In this document: in pieces, positions 34,285 through 43,713 of the stretch
How positions within the stretch are numbered: position 1 is the first letter of the stretch
How the letters are laid out: each line of letters begins with the position of its first letter
Notes under the pieces: model-generated
Databases searched by the model: none
What the model saw: only the letters and a program-made list of their open reading frames with translations
What the model was told of the DNA's origin: nothing
Source: Metarhizium brunneum
Taxonomy: Eukaryota > Ascomycota > Sordariomycetes > Hypocreales > Clavicipitaceae
Assembly: GCF_013426205.1 (NCBI RefSeq)
Contig: NC_089423.1
Location: 2,294,001-2,358,000 of the forward strand
DNA length: 64,000 nt
Direction of reading: 5' to 3'
Translations under genes and position numbers: made by a program

Positions 34285-35244
34285 CTAATTGCTCTGCAAC
34301 CAAGGTGAAGACGTCGCCCAAAAGATGATGCGTACCTTCAACACATTATGTGCATAGTCCACAAATTCCTCCTTGGTGAATTTCATTCCCGTCCGAGGAT
34401 TGAGCTCCTCGAGATCTGGCTCCTGCACAGCGACGACAGCGACGGGCACTTTATCGTGATACTTGGCAATGAACGGATACGAGTTGCTAACCTGCGCCTT
34501 CTTGAAGGGGATAAGATCTGGCCCGCCAACACCAACTCCATGCTCTGCGTAAAAGTCGAAGGATTCAGTGAAGCGGTTGTTGGCGTCGTTCCATCCGTCT
34601 GGCCAAAAGTTCACGTATTGCACTATATATGTCTTGTTGAAGACCTTGGCGGCGAATCCGGCGTTTTCGAGTTCGCCGCGAAAGTAGGCCTCGTTGGTAA
34701 AGTTGTCTTGGCTCTGGTTTACCGCGATGGACGTCTCGGGTAAGTTGAGGCCGGTGATTTTGCCGTCGAGCTCCTCGGACAAGGCACTTAGAAGCGCTTG
34801 ATACCGCCTTCTCACCTCGGGATTCCACTGCTGTGCCATCCATCCGTCGACTTTGAAGTCGATGTCACATGCTTCGCCGTCGCAGGTCGGTGCGCTACCG
34901 TTGTTGTATTGCGGCGTGTGCATGTATTTGGGGACGGGGTCGTTGGTGGCAGAGAATGTTCTGTCTTGGAGTTGGACCCAGAACTTTTTGCCCTTTGCTT
35001 GAACACGAGAGATGTCGTTTTTGATGGTGGAGAAGTCGTATTCATCTTGAGAAGGCTCGAGGGATTTCCAGCTGTAGAGGGCTTGGACGCCAATGAGATC
35101 CGGGCTGTCTAGGAGTTCAATGGCTTTGTCGTCGATTTGGCTGCTGTAGAGCCAGTGCTGGAGGCTAGAGGCATTGGAACCAGATGCTGGGGCGGCGACG
35201 GTTGATGCCGCAAGTGATACTAACGTGAGTAGGAGGAGATGCAT
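34285..35244 (-). CDS. Secreted TIM-barrel-like protein (glycoside-hydrolase-like)
   Basis: Intronless, 319 residues. ATG 35244 is the first in-frame ATG and opens a signal peptide (MHLLLLTLVSLAASTVAAP); the frame upstream has only TTG. The mature part reads like a beta/alpha barrel: LIGVQALYSWKSLEPSQDEY, KKFWVQLQDRTF, KITGLNLPETSIAV, YIVQYVNFWPDGW and VPVAVVAVQEPD. The Glu residues in NLPE and VQEP fall where clan GH-A enzymes place their acid/base and nucleophile, but this is inference. Four NxS/T sequons are visible. I do not recognise a specific CAZy family; similar fungal proteins are usually annotated only as hypothetical secreted proteins. Confidence 0.72.
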   Translation of the reverse strand: MHLLLLTLVSLAASTVAAPASGSNASSLQHWLYSSQIDDKAIELLDSPDLIGVQALYSWKSLEPSQDEYDFSTIKNDISRVQAKGKKFWVQLQDRTFSATNDPVPKYMHTPQYNNGSAPTCDGEACDIDFKVDGWMAQQWNPEVRRRYQALLSALSEELDGKITGLNLPETSIAVNQSQDNFTNEAYFRGELENAGFAAKVFNKTYIVQYVNFWPDGWNDANNRFTESFDFYAEHGVGVGGPDLIPFKKAQVSNSYPFIAKYHDKVPVAVVAVQEPDLEELNPRTGMKFTKEEFVDYAHNVLKVRIIFWATSSPWLQSN

Positions 35245-36474
35245 TCTGGAGATGCCGTAGCCAGTTGAATGAATCAAGACTCAACGCGAGGAAATGGATC
35301 CGAAGACCAAGGAGTTGGAACTTGGAAGGATGGGAGGAATCCTGCCAGATGGTGCGCGGCCGGTATTTAATTGCCTAGAGAAAGGGGGGCACAATCTGGT
35401 TATTGACGTTTCTCAATGCCAAAACTTCAAGAGCCATGTTTCAGAACAGTATTGTAGGAAAACTCTACAACCGTGTTGATGAGTCTTGTCGGATACGAGG
35501 TCTAGGATCTGGTGATGGAGCTGTGGCTGTGGCTGACCCGCTGGTCCCCCAACAGAATCGGTTGGTCGGGGAACAGGAAACCGGAGACTCGTAGACGCGA
35601 TGGTTCATGCCCATGTTTTGCTCATTGGGCATTATTCTCGCCAAAACGACCGCTTCGCGGGTTGTTGGAGAGGATCGCTTCAGTGCGGAACACCTCACCT
35701 GACTGAGGGGGCCATGGTCTCTCTAGAATAACAAGTTCTAGAAAAAGTGTATGTGAAGGCGGTGAACGAGTTCGCCAATTGTGTTAGCACTAGAGAGAGA
35801 GCCTGGTTGATCTCGTCCCGACCAAGTCCTTGGTTGATTTAGCTGAGGCTCATCTGCTAGCAACGTGGAATCCTTGAGTCCAAGTTTCTGGATCAATTTC
35901 AATATGTAACTGACCAGTGACACAGTATTGTGTATTGGCTTCGTAGAAGGCTCAATACTGTCACTATCGACCTACTTGAAGCCTGCTGGCCCGTTGGAAA
36001 GACTCGGTGCGAAGCCAAACCATACCGTGCATTCAGATCTGTCAAGGCAATTTCACCAGAATGTCGTTTTACTTAGAACTAGGCCATACTGACAATGAGA
36101 AGGGCCCCTTGCTCTTCCAGAACACACAATGTCATCACATAACAGTGTAGACGTGAGGTTGGCAATGACATACTGGCTTTGGTCTATCAACGATTATGAC
36201 AACAATGGGAGAGTAAACAGTCAGCAGAGTTCCCCGAGGGCTCTAAAAATCCGACGAGGAGTAGATAGACGAGGTCCTTTCGCAGCCGTCCGCTCAACAA
36301 CTAGGTGGTATGCCTGTAGGCTGTTCACTTTAAAGGCATGTTAACCTCCCCAGAGGAATAACCGAAATTTCCGGTACACCTCTTCGCCCCAGCCCGCGAT
36401 TATTGCCTCCTTGGAGCTTGGAGGAGTCAAGCCGTTTAGACAATTCTAGTATTGCGAGATGATAGTCTCGCGTC
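35245..36474. other. Intergenic, no supported gene
   Basis: About 1.2 kb. The first ~300 bases are the likely promoter of the secreted TIM-barrel-like gene. The rest shows only short overlapping frames; it leads into the decayed methyltransferase. Confidence 0.4.
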
Positions 36475-36900
36475 TTATTCTGCAAGAGTCAAAGTTGTGA
36501 CATGCACGCCTCGAGCAGAGCAATATTGCGTCACTCCGCCCCAGCCGGCTCTGATGTCGAGAAGCCGCATGCCTTGTTTCAAGCCTAGTTCAGAAACATG
36601 GTCTCGAGCTTTCTCTGTGACGCTTGTTCAATCGTATCGTCTGGATCTGGCATCGAAAAGACGACTGACGTCCCCTTCGATAAAGGCGCGGCCAACGCCA
36701 AGTTCCGTCATGGGGGTCCGAATCGCCGCTTCTGAACGAAAGAATAGTTTGAAACTAGGAGGTCCATTACCAACTGGTATAATGAGGCCATCAGGAAAAT
36801 GGACTTCCCCGGGTATGTTCAATTGCGCCACCAAGCCAGCGAAGCCGGTACGTGGAGCGGTGATTTTGGCGTGCTCTTGAACCATTTTTCGGGCGTTGGC
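36475..36900 (-). pseudogene. Decayed SAM-dependent methyltransferase (cyclopropane-fatty-acid-synthase family)
   Basis: Read on the minus strand, the N-terminal domain is recognisable (VHFPDGLIIPVGNGPPSFKL, then GVGRAFIEGDVSRLFD). It runs into TGA at 36628-36630 and continues in the same frame as the SAM-binding region (LKQGMRLLDIRAGWGG, then GVHVTTLTLAE), ending at TAA 36475-36477. Intact members have LDIGxGWGG; here Gly is Arg. About 100-120 residues that normally separate the two regions are missing, and everything after motif I is lost. A splice-acceptor-like CTTAG lies just before the first block, suggesting a former upstream exon, but no in-phase exon could be joined. Two in-frame stops, an internal deletion and a damaged motif make this a relic. 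Confidence 0.7.
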
Positions 36901-38645
36901 CTAAGCAATAGAAGTTTTCTTTTAGATACCAGGGACAAATATGGCAAAAAGGATGAGTTGAAGAATTTAATGTTTGCACATCTTATTGCAACTTCTTCTG
37001 TGAAGAACCGCCTTGCTTTGGGCGGAAGCTTACTCAGGTTGTCGTCGAGCTGCCAGCGATGTAGGATATCAGCAATATCCATTTACTCACAAGACCTTGC
37101 CCCTTAGTTGCATGATTCGTCTACATAGCGCATGCCTGTCAATGACTAGGAATTAGGTCGGGGGCATGATCCGTCTGTCGGTTCCACCATGTGAACTCAC
37201 ACAGGTGTTTGAAGTGTCTCAGCTTTCTCATCGATGCCGTCACCGTTATATTCAGGGGACGTGTGATATGCCGCCTTGTCCGGAAATAGTAAATGGTGCT
37301 GATTCAGGGGTGAGGCAGGCTGTACATGATCTAGATTTTCGAGTAATATGACACCCTGGTTCTGGAGTATGCCCCTTCCTATTATGGTACTTTGGCAAGG
37401 CAATACAACGTTTTATTGTAGGCGCTCAGGGTGTAAATAACCTTCAACAATATCCAACTTACTGATTGTGGCAATGTCAAGCAAAGACTTGTTATAATGT
37501 CTTGACTCAAGTCGTACGCACCGACATAACAAAGCAGGAGGAACCTCGTGTTCGTAATAGACACAGTAATAGGTACGGTCGGGTGTCCTGAGATATATCC
37601 ATATTCAATAGTCGCACGTAGTCAGTTTGCGGTGTGCAGACTGCACAATGGGAAAAGACTTGACTTGCCTGTGTATTGCGGGCTTAACCTCAGCCTCACA
37701 CTCAAAAAGAGTAAGTTGCATATGCTGGATTTTATCATACGGATTACTTATTCGAAACTTAACATTAACATACTTTCACAATCCGGGACACAGATTAGGC
37801 CGGTCGAGTGGCCGTAAATGACGGGAGTCGGGACATTGCAGCCACAATCTGGGGAATGCTGTAGTATGAACCGTGAAATGAAATAAACCCGAATCGTTAT
37901 TTCATTTTATTATTTAAAGTCTGCTGCCGGAGTTTGACCTTGAAATGCCTGGCAACAAATGCTTCGCAAAATGCCTCCATCGTCTCGCAAAATACTGAAG
38001 CCATACAGTACAACGGCTTCGAAAACATGTTCCTGCAAATAGGGGTTCCGAATCGAGATAAGCTTGACTGAAACCTAATCGACTGTAAAACTGTAAAAAA
38101 GCGCCCAAATATTTAGGTTCACTTCATTATACTCAGCCCTTCTCATATAACAGAGCCGCGGATGCCGGAAGCCGATCTCCGCTGCCGATTTTGTCCGCTC
38201 CGCTCGACCTCCGCCTTGCCGCACACGACAAACAATGCCTGTCAAAAATTGGAAAATGAATAAATGGTGAAAATATGATGCTTGAATTAGTTGCCTATAG
38301 AAATATCACGACAATTAGTCTGATACAAGCTGAAATAGCGAACGCTGAACAAGGGTCAATTATCTTTATAACTGGCACTGCGCAATGCTTCATTCTGGAA
38401 GCCGGGGAAAGTATCGCGGAAAATTCATTCTCAATTCAAACTCTGCCATCTCGGAATAGGTCAAGTCAACGGCGGACATCAGCCTCACGGCGGAGCAAGG
38501 CGGACCATTATGGGCCTGGCGGGATGAAATACGACATCTTGAGGACTACAAATAGGAGAGTCGAACAGAAATATCCTACCTCATGACTTTTCCAAGATCC
38601 AGAGCAACTGAAGCACCTCCACAGATCTAATCACTATCTACAAGC
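36901..38645. other. Degenerate region upstream of the methyltransferase relic
   Basis: Two further minus-strand segments look protein-like without forming a gene: about 37197-37385 (ENLDHVQPASPLNQHHLLFP, then YHTSPEYNGDGIDEK, ending at a GTGAGT donor-like site) and about 37911-38050 (NPYLQEHVFEAVVLYGFSIL, then RDDGG, then stop). I cannot name them. The right part, up to 38645, is the promoter of the NmrA-like gene and holds several CGGCGGA/AAGGCGGA repeats near 38160-38215 and 38468-38507. Confidence 0.35.
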
Positions 38646-39803
38646 ATGACGCCCACAAAACTTGTCACTGTATATGGTGCCACTGGCCAGCAGGGCAGTA
38701 GTGTGATCAACTCCCTTTTAGAGAACAAGTCTGGAGAGTTTGCAATTCGCGCCATCACAAGAAATCGTGATTCCGATAAGAGCAGGGCATTCATCTCGAG
38801 AAGTGTTGAAGTTGTGAACGGAGACGGATTTTCCCAGGACCAGATGAACAATGCTTTCAAAGGGAGTTGGGCTGCATTTGTCAACACAAATAGCTCTGAT
38901 CCAGTAAGTTCCCACACACGAAATGTACTGCCATACACGGAACTAATTGGACAGCTGCTAAACCGGCCCGGAGGCATGGCGGAAAGAGACCTGGGGAAAA
39001 TCATTGTCGATGGCGCATTCGAGGCCGGGGTTCAGCATTTTGTGTACAGCGGTCTCGTTTCTGCCAGCCTGGCGACGAATGGACAAGTTCCCAGTAGCTC
39101 TTTTGATGGTACGATGGCGGAAGAATCTGACATTGCCCTTCCCAAGCTGACACTGAACTAGAAAAGCACGCAATTGGAGAGTATGCCAAGTCCAAGGGTT
39201 TTAAAAGCGTCGTCATCGTTAGCGCGGGTTGGTACATGGAGAACCATACCCTTCCCGAGTTTGTAGAATTGATGGGAGGGTTTCCGTTCACTGCCGATGC
39301 AGACGGATATCTTAGCCTACGACTTCCTCGTATTGGCGGGGACGACAAACTCCCCTTCATTGCCATGAAGGATGACTATGGCGACTTGGTTCACGGCGTT
39401 CTTCTGCAGCCGGAGACTTATAACGGTCAACTCATCCAAGCAGCTAGTGAAATGGCTAAACCCGACGAACTTGTGGCAAAGTTCCAGAGAAGTAAGTGCT
39501 TGAGCGGACGTAACCAGAAACAAGGTATACGCTAACGTGGAGCAAGTGACGGGAAAGAAATCACGATACCTGGCTATAGAGGATTGGAGGACAATTGAGA
39601 CGTACGGTAGTCCTGATATCGAGGGATTGAAGACAATGTACGCCTTTTGTCAGTACGTTGATGGAAAATACTATGGCGTACCTAGCAGTTTGGAACAGGC
39701 CAAGGAGCTCAAGGCGAAGGCAATTGTAGCCAAAGGGTTGCCAAGAGAGGAGTATCCGCTTCTCAATCTGGAGGAATTTATCAAAAAGTATTTGATCATT
39801 TAG
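38646..39803 (+). CDS. NmrA-like NAD(P)-binding reductase
   Basis: Atypical short-chain dehydrogenase of the NmrA/HSCARG family (redox-sensing regulators, or isoflavone-reductase-like enzymes). Four exons: 38646-38903, 38955-39108, 39162-39491 and 39547-39803, giving 332 residues. Intron 1 is exactly 51 nt and has no in-frame stop, so an unspliced version would still read through. Intron 2 (53 nt) contains an in-frame stop and a GCTGAC branch-like site. The N-terminus carries the dinucleotide motif VYGATGQQGSSV (GxxGxxG), and the family features AAFVNTN and FVYSGL are present. After the second splice come GEYAKSKGFKSVVIVSAGWY and a C-terminal domain ending EEFIKKYLII. There is no Tyr-x3-Lys catalytic pair in the usual place. 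Whether it is an enzyme or a regulator is open. Confidence 0.87.
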
Positions 39804-40531
39804 AGTCTCCTTGGGCTTCGCCCCTGATGAGCGCAGGCCGAGCCGAGAAGCAAGAGGGCACGAAAAACAACTTAACAGGCTAGACCATGTCAGTAGAATT
39901 TGATACTACTTTAATATAGTGTTTTTTACCTTGTACACTTCAAGTGTCTGATCAAATACTGCCAACGGCCGTCCAACCCTTTGAGTATGAGAAATACATC
40001 TGGTGGTGGTGTAATACGAGGCAAAGATTGCGGCTCGGCACAATTTCCACGGCGTGCGCACAATCGCGCAACTCGAGCTCCTGGATAAATTATGCCGAGT
40101 CCCAGCTGAAGAGATTCCAATTATAACTGGGCTGCACTTCAAGACGATGATTGGTCGGGAGAACTGCCGTGGTCGTGCATCACATTGTCAAAACGCCGCT
40201 AAAATCGCGACATGGAACATTGTATGCAGTTTAGGGTGTACTATAGCTGCACAACATGCATGGTAAATTACAACCCATTCAATCAATATCAATTAATTAC
40301 GATCCGCAACCAACACTGCTTCCAGTGGGAGCTGGCAAATGTCGCGAGAATCGTGTTTCACTTCGTCAGTTCAGCTCATCGTCATGTGAGCCTATAAGAC
40401 GGACGTCGAATCCCTCCACCAAACCACCTTTTGGTACTCATACTGCTATTTCACATCAATTTGTACACATCTCCTGCCTCCTTACCAACCTGTACAAAGC
40501 GTTTCCGATACTTGGTATCTTGTATTCCATC
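39804..40531. other. Intergenic, promoter of the secreted peptide
   Basis: About 730 bases without a supported gene. A TATAAG element lies near 40393, about 140 bases before the next start codon, and the following leader is C/T-rich (CTCCACCAAACCACC). Confidence 0.4.
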
Positions 40532-40711
40532 ATGAAGTGCAATTCAATCGCCTTGGCCGCCCTGGCCTTCATTGCCGGCAGTGTTATTGCTGCCCCGGCC
40601 AATATCGAAAGCCGAGATATTCCCCTGCTCGGCGGCCACTCTGGTCCTCTCCAAGGACTCGGCGAGACCCTCGACAGCATCGAGAAGCTGGTTCCCGGTC
40701 TGGGCCAGTAA
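40532..40711 (+). CDS. Secreted 59-residue peptide precursor
   Basis: ATG 40532 opens a 59-residue intronless frame. The first ~20 residues are a textbook signal peptide (MKCNSIALAALAFIAGSVIA) followed by APANIESRD, a plausible signal-peptidase and then Arg-directed processing site. The mature part is about 30-35 residues, Gly/Leu-rich and without Cys (LLGGHSGPLQGLGETL, then EKLVPGLGQ). The leader upstream has a C/T-rich stretch and a TATA-like element, supporting a real gene. It matches no known family I recognise: it is not a Cys-rich effector, has no repeated pheromone units and no CAAX end. The amphipathic Gly/Leu pattern would fit a membrane-active or surface peptide, but that is speculation. 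Confidence 0.62.
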   Translation: MKCNSIALAALAFIAGSVIAAPANIESRDIPLLGGHSGPLQGLGETLDSIEKLVPGLGQ

Positions 40712-41891
40712 TCGTCCCGCGGTCTGACTGTGGAAACATGCTCGCTCTCAATGACAACAAATCGATTGCTGTGCTTGGCTTGGACATTTTCGACCCGAAA
40801 GCTCGTGTTCAATCGGTTTTTCTGCTGGGGTTATGGGTTTTTGCTGGATGACTCTGCAACTTGGCATGCTGAGTATTTGGTGCATGTAAATTGAAGGGGA
40901 ATTCGGGGTTGGAACACGGGGAAAGACTCAGGTTTCTACAGGTTCATTGTTCAGTCCTGCACTATAATTCATTTACTATTTCTTTTTTTTTTTTTTGGCT
41001 ACGCGTGGAATTTTGCAAGGCCATGACAAAACAGCAACGCCTCTTGGCTGGTTGACTCGATGCCATTCACAGCCCGGCGTCAACGGCGGCGGACTCACCA
41101 CCAGCCATTTCTAAAATAGGCAATTGCGCCCCACGCAGGCGGCGCCGCCCGGCGTTTGGATGCGGGGGGCCGGCGTGATGCTCACGGAGTCACGGGTCCT
41201 GCGACGGCCCTGCGTTCAATCTTCAGGTTGCGCGCAAATTTGCAGGCGTTCAACGGACAAGAAATCTATTGAAAGTGATTGCCAGACCAGTATTCTAGTG
41301 AATTATATACAAACGGGTGCTGTCTGCTTGCCGTGCCATCCATGTCGTTGCCAGTGGACGGCCGCCGGGGGCCGCGGAGACTCGTCATTCGGCCGCATCG
41401 ATAATACTCATCCACCCTGATCCCTCTGTCGCCAATATCGATTATGACAAGTCGAGTTCATGAGTATACGGGTGCCGAGGTGGCCACCATCTCCATGAGC
41501 CATAATCATAGTAGTAGAATGCAGAATTTCTCGTCTTTGGGCAAATCTCATGAATCGGCGATACGATTCAGGCCATTGGACATGCAGCCAGCTGGATAAT
41601 TCTCGCCTGTAGGGTGGTTTCCGTATTGCTGCTTGTTCGGCTGCCGTTTGTACATCAGTCGGAGACCGCGGGACCCGAGCCTGGCCGTATACTAATCAGT
41701 CTTGGCAATGAGGTTAAATCATGAACAAGTATTTATTATGAGAACAGTACTCCGTATTTAAGAATAAAATTAAATAAGGATTTCTTTTCTGAATTACTTC
41801 TTTTCGGACATCATCTTCGCATACGTTGAAGCAGAAAGCACAAATTGCCACGTCGAACTTTCTTGCTCTTTCGTCCCTCAAAGTTCAAACC
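40712..41891. other. Intergenic upstream of the deiminase gene
   Basis: About 1.2 kb without a gene. It contains a T14 run at 40983-40996, a GC-rich stretch near 41130-41220 (GGCGGCGCCGCCCGGCG) and a 9-mer TACGGAGTA copy 144 bases before ATG 41892. Confidence 0.45.
41748..41756 (-). repeat. 9-mer TACGGAGTA, copy 4
   Basis: Exact TACTCCGTA on the plus strand, 144 bases upstream of the deiminase start codon. Confidence 0.5.
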
Positions 41892-43076
41892 ATGCCACTT
41901 GGCTCCGTGCATTCGGGAGACACCATTGTCAATGGAATGCCATCAAGCAAATCCATTGAGTCTCCTAAATTTACCTACCCAGCGGAAACATGCCGTCACA
42001 TTGCTACAATACTCGCCTTTCCTTCAAAATGCTCCGCCCCTCCCGTACATTATGAGAACGCATGTCGGGAGATAATTGAACTCGCTGCTGCAATTTCCGC
42101 GTTTGAGCCAGTCCGCTTATATGCGAGACTAGAGGACTCGCACGTAGCGCAAAACATGTTGGATGGCAAAAGGCTGGGCCCGTTTGCAGTCGACATTATC
42201 CCTTTTGCCACCAACCATCTCTGGGTTCGTGATACAGCACCCGTCTATGTCCACGGCACGTCGCCCGAGACTAGGAACCACCGATATGCCATCAACTTCA
42301 GATTCAACGAATGGGGTGCAACAGTTCCCGATAATGGCTCTCTGAAGATTGGCGAGCAGTGGCCAAAACTGGCTGCGACACAGGTAGAGGAAAACACGAC
42401 GTTTGCAAAGCGTGTGATTCAGCAAGACACACACCCGTCGCCCGTCACATGCATAGAATCCAAGATTCGCCTGGAAGGCGGCGCGCTGGTCTACGACGGC
42501 GAGGGAACCCTCATCGCGAGCGAGAGCAGCATTATTGGCGACGACCGAAATCCGCACTTGTCCAAGCAAGAGATTGAGGATGAGCTGCGCCGTCTGCTTG
42601 GTGCCACCAAAATTATTTGGTTTCCGGGGTTCAAAAATCTAGACCCTACGGATGTCCATGCCGATGCGGAGCTTCAGTTTATTCGACCAGGCGTCCTCGT
42701 CGTGTCGCGGCCGCATGAGAGCGCGGAAGAGCGGTGGCACCAGGTTTACAAGCAAGTCAAGGCGGCCGTTGGCGGCAACAGGGATGCCCGAGGGCGACTC
42801 TTTGAGATGTATGAAATTGCCGAGCCAGATCCAAAATGTACTGGGTGTCTGGAACATGAGGACCCGGCGACCAACTATGTCAACTTCTACTTTGCCAATG
42901 GGGCTGTGATTCTGCCCAAATTCGGCGACCATGATGCAGACACGGCGGCGTTGATAAAGATACAGGAGTTGTGTCCTGATAGAGTTGTCAGGCAAGTATA
43001 TGTCAACGCTCTCCCGCTGACTGGCGGCGTGATACATTGTTCCACGCAGCCAGTGGTCGATTTTGAAGATGTTTGA
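41892..43076 (+). CDS. Agmatine deiminase / PPAD-type peptidylarginine deiminase
   Basis: 394 residues, no intron. Member of the guanidino-group-modifying superfamily (PF04371): agmatine deiminase makes N-carbamoylputrescine, and the bacterial PPAD branch citrullinates proteins. Active-site motifs are in place: WVRDTAP with Asp114, the HADAE segment with His256 and Asp258, and GGVIHCSTQP with the nucleophile Cys383. The Gly/Arg-rich stretch KIRLEGGALVYDGEGT corresponds to the conserved ExGG loop. There is no signal peptide, so a cytosolic small-molecule (agmatine) role is more likely than protein citrullination. ATG 41892 is the first in-frame ATG; upstream codons start at TTG. The lack of introns among intron-bearing neighbours, and the mainly bacterial/plant distribution of the family, are compatible with old horizontal transfer, but do not show it. 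Confidence 0.9.
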   Translation: MPLGSVHSGDTIVNGMPSSKSIESPKFTYPAETCRHIATILAFPSKCSAPPVHYENACREIIELAAAISAFEPVRLYARLEDSHVAQNMLDGKRLGPFAVDIIPFATNHLWVRDTAPVYVHGTSPETRNHRYAINFRFNEWGATVPDNGSLKIGEQWPKLAATQVEENTTFAKRVIQQDTHPSPVTCIESKIRLEGGALVYDGEGTLIASESSIIGDDRNPHLSKQEIEDELRRLLGATKIIWFPGFKNLDPTDVHADAELQFIRPGVLVVSRPHESAEERWHQVYKQVKAAVGGNRDARGRLFEMYEIAEPDPKCTGCLEHEDPATNYVNFYFANGAVILPKFGDHDADTAALIKIQELCPDRVVRQVYVNALPLTGGVIHCSTQPVVDFEDV

Positions 43077-43713
43077 GCGAGGCTGAGGTTCATAAAGTAA
43101 ACAGTGTCATTCTAAAAACTTGGAGATGTACTTGAATGGCAATTGATGCAAATTTGTGTGAAAATGTGAACACATCTCGCCTGCACAGATAGCTTGGTCC
43201 CCAGGTGCTGAGCTCAGTCCACCGGTTCGCTTTGTATGATAGATAAATATCGGAAAGTAGGACAAGACCATGTCATTAATATTGAATTATCAACCATTAC
43301 TCTCGTTTATTTCCGCGCTGTCCAAACACGCCCCCTGAAAGTCCTCCATCCTCGGTTGCTAGTACTTCAGGGTAGCAAATGTCTATAGTGCTTGCAATTT
43401 CCCGTGTTCTGTCGATGCATTTATGAGTAATATCAGCAGGTGAGACTTTTCATCACGATTTTTTTTTTTTTTTGATTTTTTAATTTTTGGTTTTTTACTT
43501 TTTCTTTTTTGCGCTTTCGGTAATTGCACTGTGATTATTCACTTGATCAGTGTTACTGCAGATTGATAGCGTCGGGTTGGTTGTCGGTAGTACTTGACGG
43601 TACAAGTCCCATCAACACTTTCTCGTCTAGCTTTCGACTTCAAACCACGATTCCATTAGATCAACAGCCCATTGACAAAAGGAAAGTTAAATTCACAGAC
43701 TAATGTCGCAATA
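43077..43713. other. Promoter and leader of the metal ATPase
   Basis: About 640 bases without a gene, including a T-rich tract from 43455 to 43512 with a T15 run. Pyrimidine tracts of this kind commonly sit upstream of fungal transcription starts. Confidence 0.5.
43459..43473. repeat. Poly-T run (15 bases) in a T-rich tract
   Basis: Part of a T-rich stretch spanning about 43455-43512, upstream of the metal ATPase. It is probably a promoter poly(dT) element, and may be length-variable. Confidence 0.7.

Noticed and set aside
34285..41891. A secondary-metabolite gene cluster around the NmrA-like gene and the methyltransferase relic
   Set aside because: No PKS, NRPS, terpene cyclase, P450, dedicated transporter or Zn2Cys6 regulator is present; neighbours are unrelated.
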